Shown one piece after another: positions 34,447 through 42,239 of a stretch of DNA of 53,400 bases (the first letter of the stretch is position 1; every line of letters starts with the position of its first letter). The notes under the pieces were generated by a model, which was not told the DNA's origin, searched no databases, and saw only the letters and a program-made list of their open reading frames with translations. This stretch comes from Nanobdellota archaeon (GTDB lineage: Archaea; Nanobdellota; Nanobdellia; Pacearchaeales; GW2011-AR1). Made by a program: the position numbers and the translations under genes. The DNA lies in assembly GCA_021818475.1 (NCBI GenBank), contig JAKADZ010000006.1, positions 1 to 53,400 of the forward strand, read 5' to 3'.

Positions 34447-35025
34447 ATGGAATACCCAACAAATGACGAAGAGTTCTATGAATTGATTTCAAAAAATCTG
34501 AATGAATTAGTCTGGACTGATAATTTTCCAATTTCTCCGGAAGAAAAGAAAAAACTATGGATGAATATTTATGAAACTGCCCAGAGATATGAAGAGCAAA
34601 AACAGATTGATCTTGAAGGGAAATCTAAACAACTCGGGATTGCTTTCCAAAATATGTATGAGGGGCTTGCCAGACTATTCTCTAAAATCAGCGAGGGTCT
34701 GCCTGAACTTGAAGGAATTGTTGCAAATATGAAAATGACAAAAAGCAAAATGAATGAAGTTTCTCAGAATATATACCTGGCAAAAGAGAGAATAAAGGAA
34801 ATTTCAGAAAATATGCAGAATGCCAGAATGAACATGAACCAAACAAGAGAGATTCTTAGACAAGTCAGGGAGAAACAAGAATATTTAGAAGGGAAAATTG
34901 ACAGTTGGAAAAAAGGAGAAGGAAAAACAGAGGATGTTGATGAAGTGCATAAGAAAGTCAATGAAGTAAACAGCACGGTTCAGCAAATTATTGAAGGGAT
35001 GAAAAATCAAAGAGAGTTTAAATAA
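34447..35025 (+). CDS. Coiled-coil protein, tandem paralogue 1
   Basis: 192 residues. It opens MEYPTNDEEFYELI, followed by a helical region and long heptad-rich coiled coil (about 55-190) with KMNEVSQNIYLAKERIKEIS. No membrane helix or signal. The N-terminus is very similar to that of the next gene, so the two are probably an ancient duplicate pair. Function unknown; methyl-accepting-type or scaffold-type coiled coils would look alike. Confidence 0.6.
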   Translation: MEYPTNDEEFYELISKNLNELVWTDNFPISPEEKKKLWMNIYETAQRYEEQKQIDLEGKSKQLGIAFQNMYEGLARLFSKISEGLPELEGIVANMKMTKSKMNEVSQNIYLAKERIKEISENMQNARMNMNQTREILRQVREKQEYLEGKIDSWKKGEGKTEDVDEVHKKVNEVNSTVQQIIEGMKNQREFK

Positions 35026-35037
35026 TTAAAAACGAAA

Positions 35038-35442
35038 ATGGAATATCCCGAAAGCGATGAAGAGTTTGAAGAGTTTATCGATAGAACTGAGCATGAAATA
35101 TCCAGATGCAGAATTCCCAAATCTGAAAAAAGAAATCTCTATTATTTGTTAGACAAAGTTGATGAAGCATATGAAAGAATGGAAGATCTTTTTGATAAAG
35201 AAGAACCGTTTATGTATTTAGGGGATGCTCTGGAGATTATGCAGGAAGCGATAAAAAATGGCAAAAAAGATTTCTACGATGATATTGCTAAAAGAATAAT
35301 TCAAAATTCCCAAAATGTGTGCAAAAAATTGCAGGAAATCAGAGATACATTGGATTTAGTGAAAAGCGACAGAAATTTATTAGAACAAAAAGCCACTGCA
35401 GATTTAGTTTTAAGAGAAATGAGGAAACAAGGTTCTAATTAA
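35038..35442 (+). CDS. Coiled-coil protein, tandem paralogue 2
   Basis: 134 residues, opening MEYPESDEEFEEFI like its upstream neighbour but with a shorter helical body (PKSEKRNLYYLLDKVDEAYE). It starts 12 nt after the first paralogue and is probably co-transcribed. No named family. The SRP RNA gene follows after a short gap. Confidence 0.58.
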   Translation: MEYPESDEEFEEFIDRTEHEISRCRIPKSEKRNLYYLLDKVDEAYERMEDLFDKEEPFMYLGDALEIMQEAIKNGKKDFYDDIAKRIIQNSQNVCKKLQEIRDTLDLVKSDRNLLEQKATADLVLREMRKQGSN

Positions 35443-35479
35443 ACCAAACTCTTAAATACCTTAATTTTGTGATATATTT

Positions 35480-35735
35480 GTAGACTAGGTCGGCGGGTTA
35501 GCCCTCCGCTATTTGCAAGCGGGCTTTATGCAGACTGCAAGAAGGCGAGTGATTAAATGTCAAAGAGTCTTTATTCGGACGTTGACGCTTTGCCTGTTTT
35601 GATCTTGCAGATGCGAAACGGGTCAGGTCCTGATCGAAGCAGCCCTAAACATTTGTTGAGATGCTTAACAGAAAACAGAGCCGAGGAAGAATAGAGGTAG
35701 CTGTTTGGTTTTTATGAGCAAACCTTCGAGTCTAC
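35480..35735 (+). ncRNA. ffs: Signal recognition particle (7S) RNA
   Basis: About 256 nt. GTAGACT (35480-35486) pairs with AGTCTAC (35729-35735) to close the molecule. The helix 8 core GGTCAGGTCC..GAAGCAGCCC (35621-35644), the Ffh/SRP54-binding motif conserved from E. coli to human, is intact, and the length and 5' Alu-like part fit the archaeal 7S form. CTTAAATA (35451-35458) is a TATA box about 25 nt before the 5' end. Confidence 0.93.
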
Positions 35736-35740
35736 AATTT

Positions 35741-35804
35741 GAACGACACCTAATCGGTTTCTTTACAATCATTTTCCCTTTAAAGTTAGGTCACGCCTGA
35801 TTTT
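35741..35804 (+). repeat. Family A repeat, copy A5
   Basis: Begins GAACGACACCTAATCGG 6 nt after the SRP RNA and ends ACGCCTGATTTT. Centre differs from other copies (TTTACAATCATTTTCCC). A CTGTG-TTCG-CACAG hairpin follows at 35824-35837. Confidence 0.8.
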
Positions 35805-35850
35805 AGGTTTTCACGTGCACTCACTGTGTTCGCACAGAGCAAACCTTCTG

Positions 35851-35903
35851 CTCGAGCCCCCACTCGTTGCAATTAAATTTTCTAGCACTCGTGAAAACTC
35901 TCG
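35851..35903 (-). repeat. Family B element, copy B4 (reverse orientation)
   Basis: 53 bp, minus strand from CGAGAGTTTTCACGAGTGC to GGGGGCTCGAG. It interrupts a copy of the SRP RNA 3' end: GAGCAAACCTTC at 35837-35848 is identical to 35716-35727, and GTCTAC, the RNA's last six bases, follows the element directly (35904-35909). Confidence 0.8.
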
Positions 35904-35968
35904 GTCTACGTTTTTATTTTTCTCTTATTTTTCAAAAAATTAATAAAGTCATTTCTGCTTTTTTATAG

Positions 35969-36580
35969 ATGATGAAAGAGGGGGAATTAAAATTTAATTT
36001 TTTAAAAAAGAATAAACGAGGTCAATTTTTTCTAATCGCTGCAGTAGTTATAATTGTAGTCGTTGTAAGCATTGTTACAATTTCAAATTACAGTCAGAAT
36101 AAAGAAGTGACTAAACTTTATGATTTAGGAAAACAGCTGGGTATTGAGAGCCAGAACGTTCTTGATTACGGAACTTATAACAATCAGGATCCTGCCCAGA
36201 TAAAAGCATTAATGCAGCAATTTATCCAAAATTATCACCAGTATCAGGAAGAAGCAAGAAATATTTATTTTGTATTCGGAAACAACAATGAAATTGATGT
36301 TGTCGGTTATCAGGATATTCAGGCCGAATATGTATGTCTGGAATTAAACCCAACCAAAACCAGCAGTTGTCCTTCATCAAATATTTACAGTGAAATAGGA
36401 AGCACGCAGGCTTTTCAAGCAACAACAGGGCAGACGATAAATAACGTCGCAATATTAATAGGAAATGCTCCTGACACTGCTCAGTATGAATTTAAATTAA
36501 AAACAGGGGAAAATTTCTATTTTGTAATCTGGCAGACAATAGGAGGTGAAAAACATGTTGTTACAAGCGATACGACGTAA
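35969..36580 (+). CDS. Type IV prepilin-like protein 1
   Basis: 203 residues. The class III signal is KKNKRG|QFFLIAAVVII (cleavage expected after the Gly at about 18), followed by a hydrophobic helix and a helical-then-beta globular part with two Cys. It opens the pilus locus. The tandem ATGATG start leaves one-residue ambiguity. The next pilin starts 26 nt before its stop, from a Shine-Dalgarno inside this gene. Archaeal prepilins are cut by a PibD/EppA-type peptidase, which is not encoded here. Confidence 0.72.
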   Translation: MMKEGELKFNFLKKNKRGQFFLIAAVVIIVVVVSIVTISNYSQNKEVTKLYDLGKQLGIESQNVLDYGTYNNQDPAQIKALMQQFIQNYHQYQEEARNIYFVFGNNNEIDVVGYQDIQAEYVCLELNPTKTSSCPSSNIYSEIGSTQAFQATTGQTINNVAILIGNAPDTAQYEFKLKTGENFYFVIWQTIGGEKHVVTSDTT

Positions 36581-37091
36581 AAACCGCAAAGGATTGAGTA
36601 TTGTGATAAGTTACGTTTTATTAATCGCAGTTTCAATAACTGTAAGCATATTAGTATATCAATTTCTAAAAACCTATGTTCCGAAAGACACGGTCACATG
36701 CGCCGACGGAACTTCATTGCTCGTTAATGATATTTCATGTTCGAGTTCAACATTAAGCGTGACAGTCACAAATAGCGGCAGATTTGGCATTAATGGTTAT
36801 TACATCCACGTTTCAACTTCCCCAAGCCAGCAGCTTGCAGCAATAGATTTATCCGGGAAGATAAAATCCGGAGGAGCCAGCTATGGAGGCTCAGTTGCAT
36901 TTTCAAACACTGAGAATTCATTAAGCCCGGGAAGCACGCAGGTTTCAACTTTTGACGTTACAGGTATGGGAATGAATTTTTATACTGTAGAGATAACCCC
37001 CACAAGGCAGGAAGTAATTGATAATGTTAAAAGGTTTGCAACATGCAGTGATGCAAAAACAACATGGAAAGATACTGTAACATGCAGCTGA
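36555..37091 (+). CDS. Type IV prepilin-like protein 2
   Basis: 178 residues from ATG 36555, which follows AGGAGGTGA by 5 nt; the GTG at 36546 is part of that Shine-Dalgarno. Class III signal RKNRKG|LSIVISYVLLIAVSI resembles archaeal pilin_N sequences. The mature part is beta-rich with four Cys. Overlap with the upstream pilin gene implies translational coupling and fixed ratio. Likely a major or minor pilin. Confidence 0.78.
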   Translation: MLLQAIRRKNRKGLSIVISYVLLIAVSITVSILVYQFLKTYVPKDTVTCADGTSLLVNDISCSSSTLSVTVTNSGRFGINGYYIHVSTSPSQQLAAIDLSGKIKSGGASYGGSVAFSNTENSLSPGSTQVSTFDVTGMGMNFYTVEITPTRQEVIDNVKRFATCSDAKTTWKDTVTCS

Positions 37092-37099
37092 TAAATAAA

Positions 37100-37158
37100 G
37101 AACACCTAATCGGTTTTCTTTATCAAACTTTCCCTTTAAGGGAGTGCTCATGGCTGAT
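37100..37158 (+). repeat. Family A repeat, copy A2
   Basis: GAACACCTAATCGG, then TTTTCTTTATCAAACTTTCCC and TGCTCATGGCTGAT. The inner hairpin TCCCTTTAAGGGA is fully palindromic. Lies 9 nt after prepilin 2. Confidence 0.85.
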
Positions 37159-37194
37159 AAATTTAAAAATATGGCAAACATAGTTATATAAAAG

Positions 37195-37668
37195 ATGGTG
37201 AAAAAAAATTTTGGGAAAAAGAACAGAGGACTTTCTCCGACGATAACAACCCTTTTATTGGTGATATTGGTGATTATTATAATTGCAATAATATTTTTAT
37301 GGTTCAGGGGGATGGTTCAGGAAGGGGTTACAAAATTCGGAAAGAATATTCAGCTTGTATGCGGAGATGTTGATTTTGATGCAAGTTATTCTGCGGGAAC
37401 ATTGACAATAACAAATAATGGGAATATTCCGATTTATCTTGTGAATGTAAAAATTACCACCGGTTCAAGTTTTGTCACAAAAAGTATTACAGATTTAAGT
37501 TCTAACTGGCCAAAGAACGGATTAAATCAGGGCGGAATATTCTCCGATACAATTAATGTGGGAAATGCGGACAAAGTAACAGTATTGCCAATTTTAATAG
37601 GAACATCTACCGGCGGAAAAAAGACTTTTATTTGTGAAGGGCAGTATGGCAAAGAGATTACATTATAA
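37195..37668 (+). CDS. Type IV prepilin-like protein 3
   Basis: 157 residues. Class III signal KKNRG|LSPTITTLLLVILVI is the clearest archaeal pilin N-terminus in the locus (LSPT-type, as in archaellin/adhesion pilins). The mature part is a small beta domain with a Cys pair (C57, C150 approximately). AATTTAAAAAT about 28 nt upstream suggests its own leaderless transcript, and a family A repeat separates it from pilin 2. Good candidate for a major pilin. Confidence 0.82.
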   Translation: MVKKNFGKKNRGLSPTITTLLLVILVIIIIAIIFLWFRGMVQEGVTKFGKNIQLVCGDVDFDASYSAGTLTITNNGNIPIYLVNVKITTGSSFVTKSITDLSSNWPKNGLNQGGIFSDTINVGNADKVTVLPILIGTSTGGKKTFICEGQYGKEITL

Positions 37669-37824
37669 ACTCCAGTTCTCATTAAAAAATCAATGCAAAT
37701 TCTAAAGATTTGCTAATCTTTTATTGGTTTGATTTAATTCAAAATTATTTTAAAAAAGAAATTACAAAAATTATTTCTAATTAATAACCAAATCTTTTTT
37801 AAACTTCAAAGGTGTAATGATTAA

Positions 37825-38355
37825 ATGAAAAGGAAGGTGAAGAACAAAACAGGACTTTCTGAAGTAGTCACCACATTATTGCTGATTGTTTTATCTCTCG
37901 TTGCAATCGGACTTATCTGGACTTTTGTCAGCAATTTGTTAAACAAACAAATAAGCTCAAGCGAGTCATGTGTCGGAAATATCGACCAGATAAAATTAGA
38001 GCCACATTATACCTGCTGGGAACCTGACTCATCAGGAAACCCTTCTGCAGTAAGATTTTCGATAACAGTCGGAAATATTGATGTTGATAAAATTATAGTT
38101 TCAATTGCCTCATCAGATAAAATCCAAAGTTATACTATAACAAATACTCCAAGCAGCGTCGGAGGATTAAAGCCGATTCCATACTCCGGCTCAACACAGG
38201 TTGTTCTCCCGGGAAAAAATTCAGGAGCAACTTATAATGCAACAGGATTTACAGGGGAAATTGATTCGATAAGAATTGCCCCGGTGATAAATGGGAATCA
38301 GTGTGATGTCTCTGATTCACTTACTCAAATTGAAAATTGCCAGCTTATTGTTTAA
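37825..38355 (+). CDS. Type IV prepilin-like protein 4
   Basis: 176 residues. Class III signal KNKTG|LSEVVTTLLLIVLSL, hydrophobic helix, then a beta-rich domain with five Cys. TTTTTTAAAC about 26 nt upstream marks another promoter. The 156 nt before it (37669-37824) hold only AT-rich sequence and this promoter. Two family A repeats follow it. Confidence 0.8.
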   Translation: MKRKVKNKTGLSEVVTTLLLIVLSLVAIGLIWTFVSNLLNKQISSSESCVGNIDQIKLEPHYTCWEPDSSGNPSAVRFSITVGNIDVDKIIVSIASSDKIQSYTITNTPSSVGGLKPIPYSGSTQVVLPGKNSGATYNATGFTGEIDSIRIAPVINGNQCDVSDSLTQIENCQLIV

Positions 38356-38388
38356 GCAATAAATTTACTGGTGTGATAATTGTTAATT

Positions 38389-38524
38389 GCGACGACACCT
38401 AATCGGTTTCGTTCGCCTGACCTTCCCTTTGAAATACTGCTCAGGGCTGATGATTTGCGACGACACCTAATCGGTTTCGTTTCCGGGACTTTCCCTGAAA
38501 GTCTTGCTCAAGCCCGATGATTAA
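38389..38524 (+). repeat. Tandem pair of family A repeats (A3, A4), 68 bp each
   Basis: A3 38389-38456 and A4 38457-38524 start identically (GCGACGACACCTAATCGG) and have exactly equal length. In A4 the outer stem is ATCGG..CCGAT and the inner hairpin GACTTT..AAAGTC; in A3 the stem is ATCGG..CTGAT with a G-T pair. The changes keep pairing, which hints at an RNA stem. Confidence 0.9.
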
Positions 38525-38561
38525 TTATTTAAATTAATATTTGCTTATTATTTTATAAAAG

Positions 38562-39107
38562 ATGGTGAAAAAAAATTGGAAGATTGGGCAGGTGTGGATA
38601 GAAACTGTTATTTATACTTTGATTGCTTTTGTTTTAATCGGACTTGTTCTTTCTTTTGCAATGCCAAAAATTCAGCAGCTTCAGGACCAGGCAGTTATTC
38701 AGCAATCCAGTGATATGATGAAGCAGATTGATTCAACAATAACAGGAATCGGAGCTACGGGAAATCAAAGAATAATGGAAATTACAATAAAAAAAGGGGA
38801 TTTAATTATTGACGGAGTAAACAATCAAATTAATTTTTCAATGGAAAGTCAGGTTGTTTACAGTGAACCAGGAGTGTTTATCAATGACGGAAGCGTCAAA
38901 GTTCTTACAACAAAACAGACAGGATATAATTTGGTAACTTTAACGTTGGATTACAGTCAGGCCGGAACAGAACAATATAATCTCCAATTCGACGGAAAGG
39001 ATGAAGTGAAAACAATCAGCAAAGCATCAACTGCGTATAAATTGTCAATATTAAATAACGGCCCGGATGCAAATGGACAAACTGTTCTGGACTTTTCCCT
39101 CCAATAA
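38562..39107 (+). CDS. Prepilin-like protein 5
   Basis: 181 residues. Signal KIG|QVWIETVIYTLIAFVLIG with Glu at position 5 of the mature chain, typical of (pseudo)pilins. The helical stalk (KIQQLQDQAVIQQSSDMMKQ) and beta-rich head have no Cys. ATPase gene begins 1 nt after its stop, so it is in the same operon as the assembly motor; probably a minor pilin. Confidence 0.75.
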   Translation: MVKKNWKIGQVWIETVIYTLIAFVLIGLVLSFAMPKIQQLQDQAVIQQSSDMMKQIDSTITGIGATGNQRIMEITIKKGDLIIDGVNNQINFSMESQVVYSEPGVFINDGSVKVLTTKQTGYNLVTLTLDYSQAGTEQYNLQFDGKDEVKTISKASTAYKLSILNNGPDANGQTVLDFSLQ

Positions 39108-39108
39108 C

Positions 39109-40665
39109 ATGGCAGACATACAAAATTACGAAAAGGTGAAAATAGATTTTCACCCGAAAATTCCTCCTCTTGAAAAAGTAAAAGATAAGACAAAAATAGA
39201 CGTGAGATATTGTGTAATCTCTCCTTTTGCATTTATACATGTACACTGGGATGAAAAAATTTTTGAACTTGTTTACGAAATTGAAGAGCCAATTTTAAAT
39301 GAGCAGGAAAAATCTTTCCTTGAACAATTGACTACTGCAATAAGAGACCTGATAAATTTCGAGGGTGTTATAGAAAGAAATGAAGATGTTCTGCTGGATT
39401 ATATTGACAAAAGACTGAAACTTTTGGCAGTCGAACTTGGGATAGACATCCCTTATGAATCTTATAAAAAAATATATTATTATTTATGCAGAGATTTTAT
39501 AGGAGTGAATGAAATTGAACCGATTCTCAGGGATTATTTTGTTGAAGATATTGAATGCAACGGAGCAAACAGTCCGGTATATCTAATTCATAGAATTTAC
39601 AGAAATCTCAGAACCAGCGTCGTGTTTCAAAGCAATGAAAGATTGGAGAGTCTGGTTGAAAAACTTGCACAAAGATGCGGAAAACATATTTCCTATGCCG
39701 ATCCGATTCTTGACGGAACTTTGCCCGACGGAAGCAGAGTAAATGCAACTTATACTGCTGATATAACCAGCAAAGGCCCGACATTTACAATAAGAAAGTT
39801 CACTGCAACTCCCTGGACTCCTGTAGAGTTAATTTCATTCAAAACTCTAAGCCCTGAAATGATGGCGTACCTGTGGATTTTAGTTCAGTATAAGATGAAT
39901 ATTCTTATAACCGGCGGAACAGCTTCAGGAAAGACTACTCTGCTTAATGCAGTTGCTTTTTTCATTCCTCCCGAAGCAAGAGTTGTAAGCATTGAAGATA
40001 CCAGAGAATTAAACCTCCCGAGAGAAAACTGGCTTCCAAGTGTTGCAAGAGGTTCAACAGGGGGAAAAGGAGAAAATGAAATCAGTTTGTTCACTCTTTT
40101 AAGAAGTTCTTTCAGACAAAGCCCGGATTATGTAATCGTCGGTGAAGTCAGAGGAAAAGAAGCATCAGTATTATTTCAGGGGATGGCATCAGGACACTCC
40201 TCAATCAGCACAATGCACTCGGATTCGGTGGATACCCTGATAAAAAGACTTGAAACTCCGCCGATTGAACTTTCCCCAACTCTTTTGAATGTTCTTGATT
40301 GTGTCTGCATTATGACCCATGCAGTTGTAAACAAGGAAGAAACAAGAAAATTAAGAGAAATTGTTGAAATTGTCAACGTTGATCCGAATGGTATTGCAAC
40401 AATTAATACTCCTTTCACATGGAATGCTTCAGAAGATAAATTTTATTACAAACCAGGAAGCAAAGTTTTCGATAAGATTTCAAAAAGGTATGGGATAAGT
40501 GTAGATGAGCTTGAAAACGAATTCAGAAAAAGGGCACAGTTAATTTATGAGCTTTACAAAAGGAAAGTATTCAAGTTTGAAGATGTCCAGGAACTTGCAA
40601 ACAGGTACTACAAAAAACCAGATGAAGTTCTTAAAGAATTCGGGATTGCCAGTCAAAATATTTAA
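39109..40665 (+). CDS. Type II/IV secretion (PilB/TadA-type) assembly ATPase
   Basis: 518 residues from ATG 39109. N-terminal helical domain, then the secretion-ATPase core: Walker A GGTASGKT at 269-276, Asp-box IEDTREL, Walker B YVIVGE at 341-346 and His-box GHSSISTMHSD. This is the hexameric motor for pilus assembly, related to archaeal PilB/AapE/EpdL-like and TadA enzymes; no archaellum-specific genes are present, so ArlI is unlikely. The long N-terminal domain lacks zinc cysteines. Confidence 0.93.
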   Translation: MADIQNYEKVKIDFHPKIPPLEKVKDKTKIDVRYCVISPFAFIHVHWDEKIFELVYEIEEPILNEQEKSFLEQLTTAIRDLINFEGVIERNEDVLLDYIDKRLKLLAVELGIDIPYESYKKIYYYLCRDFIGVNEIEPILRDYFVEDIECNGANSPVYLIHRIYRNLRTSVVFQSNERLESLVEKLAQRCGKHISYADPILDGTLPDGSRVNATYTADITSKGPTFTIRKFTATPWTPVELISFKTLSPEMMAYLWILVQYKMNILITGGTASGKTTLLNAVAFFIPPEARVVSIEDTRELNLPRENWLPSVARGSTGGKGENEISLFTLLRSSFRQSPDYVIVGEVRGKEASVLFQGMASGHSSISTMHSDSVDTLIKRLETPPIELSPTLLNVLDCVCIMTHAVVNKEETRKLREIVEIVNVDPNGIATINTPFTWNASEDKFYYKPGSKVFDKISKRYGISVDELENEFRKRAQLIYELYKRKVFKFEDVQELANRYYKKPDEVLKEFGIASQNI

Positions 40666-40689
40666 TAATCTAAAAATCATTTCTAAATA

Positions 40690-40854
40690 ATGGAAAAAGG
40701 GGATATTGTATTCTTAAATCAGCTGATAAGTTCTTTAGAAAATGCAGAAGCCAAACTTGAAGAAGCATACAAAAAAAAAGATTATGAAAATTTTAATCAA
40801 TCGAAAAAAATTATGATGAGGGTTCAGGAAGAAATTTCGGGGATGATAAAATGA
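40690..40854 (+). CDS. 54-residue coiled-coil protein in the pilus operon
   Basis: A single predicted helix (LNQLISSLENAEAKLEEAYK), charged and amphipathic, with stop overlapping the next start as ATGA (40851-40854). The operonic coupling and codon quality argue that it is real. It may be a small accessory factor or adaptor of the assembly machine. Confidence 0.6.
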   Translation: MEKGDIVFLNQLISSLENAEAKLEEAYKKKDYENFNQSKKIMMRVQEEISGMIK

Positions 40855-42140
40855 ATAATAATGATAATATAAAAAAAATAAGAGAGTCGATTTTTAAAGA
40901 AAAGAAAATTTCCGCAGAGATTAATTCTTTAATTAATAAAGCAGAAAATTCGAAGAGAGAAGAAGACAAAAAGATGATTGAGTCCCATATTGATAAATTA
41001 AGAATTTCCCTTCAGCAGACAAACAGCGAGTTACTAAATTACCTCGAACAAACCAATGTCCCCGCACCTTTGACAGGGAATCTGAACATAACTGCTAATG
41101 CAAAACCTGAAAAGAAAATAAGCGGCAAGGAAATTGAAAAAGCAGAAAAAATACCTGAACTTGATAAGACCATTATTGAGAGGCTTAAAAAAGAAAAGGA
41201 AAAGAAAGTTGAAAAAAAGGAGGAAAAGAAGACAAACACTTATGCGAATCTTTCAAATAAATTTTTTGCAAATATTTCAATGTCGCTGGTCAAACAGAAA
41301 AAATTCAGAACAATCGGGAGAGATTTAATAAAGGCTAATCTTAATTATACACTGGTAAACTATGTTTCCATGCTTTTTCTGACTACAACAATAGCATTTA
41401 TAGGCTCATTTCTGATTTTCCTTTTTTTCCTGTTTTTTAATTTAAGCCCAACATTGCCAATTATAACAATGGCAACAGAGGGAATAGGATTAAGATTGCT
41501 CGAGATTTTTTGGATACCGATTATTTTTCCGCTTGGAACTTTTTTGTTTATGTATAATTATCCTTCTATGGAAAGGAAATCTCTTGGGGGAAAAATTGAT
41601 GCAGAATTGCCATTTGCAGCAATACATATGTCCGCAATTGCAAGTTCACTGGTTGACCCCACAAAAATTTTCAGCATAATTTCCTCAACAAACGAATATC
41701 CTAATTTAGAAAAAGAATTTAACAAATTGCTGAATGAGATAAATATTTACGGATATGATCTGGTAACTGCCCTTAAAGATTCCGCTCTTAACAGCCCAAG
41801 CGCAAAACTTTCTGAATTGCTGAATGGCCTTGCGACAACAATAACTTCCGGCGGAAGTCTTTATGAATTCTTTGACAAAAGGTCGCAGAGTTTATTATTT
41901 GAATACCGTCTTGACAAGGAAAAGAATACTAAAGCTGCGGAAAACTTTATGGATATTTATATCAGTGTAGTTATTGCAGCCCCAATGATTTTTATGCTTC
42001 TTTTGATGATGATGAAAATAAGCGGACTCGGGATCTCTTTAAGCACAGGTTTAATCACTCTATTAGTTGTCGGGGGAGTATCACTGATAAATATTTTCTT
42101 CCTTGTATATCTTCAATTAAAACAATCTTCAACTGCTTAA
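40851..42140 (+). CDS. Type II secretion F / PilC-TadC-like membrane protein, long form
   Basis: 429 residues. The first 150 residues are soluble, helical and Lys/Glu-rich (KKEKEKKVEKKEEKK); the rest is the T2SSF domain: two membrane helices (about 175-235), the cytoplasmic domain with LPFAAIHMSAIASSLVDP and TSGGSLYEFF, and two further helices near 370-425. It should be the platform that couples the ATPase to the pilins. Translationally coupled to the upstream small ORF. Confidence 0.85.
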   Translation: MNNNDNIKKIRESIFKEKKISAEINSLINKAENSKREEDKKMIESHIDKLRISLQQTNSELLNYLEQTNVPAPLTGNLNITANAKPEKKISGKEIEKAEKIPELDKTIIERLKKEKEKKVEKKEEKKTNTYANLSNKFFANISMSLVKQKKFRTIGRDLIKANLNYTLVNYVSMLFLTTTIAFIGSFLIFLFFLFFNLSPTLPIITMATEGIGLRLLEIFWIPIIFPLGTFLFMYNYPSMERKSLGGKIDAELPFAAIHMSAIASSLVDPTKIFSIISSTNEYPNLEKEFNKLLNEINIYGYDLVTALKDSALNSPSAKLSELLNGLATTITSGGSLYEFFDKRSQSLLFEYRLDKEKNTKAAENFMDIYISVVIAAPMIFMLLLMMMKISGLGISLSTGLITLLVVGGVSLINIFFLVYLQLKQSSTA

Positions 42141-42239
42141 ATGACAGAAATAGGAAATTTCATCACAGACAGAAAATCCGCCATTCGTTCGTCAAAGCCG
42201 AGCGATAGCACAAATAAAAATTCAGGAGAATTTTTATAA
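42141..42239 (+). CDS. Possible 32-residue ORF between the two membrane platform genes
   Basis: ATG directly follows the previous TAA, and the TAA stop shares its last base with the next ATG (TAATG). Sequence is polar and disordered (TDRKSAIRSSKPSDSTNKN). The perfect junctions suggest translation, perhaps as a coupling ORF; no other support. Confidence 0.35.
   Translation: MTEIGNFITDRKSAIRSSKPSDSTNKNSGEFL

Noticed and set aside
37100-38524. Family A repeats as simple intrinsic terminators
   Set aside because: The inner hairpins are not followed by a consistent T tract, archaeal termination does not need hairpins, and the conserved left half is unexplained by that role.
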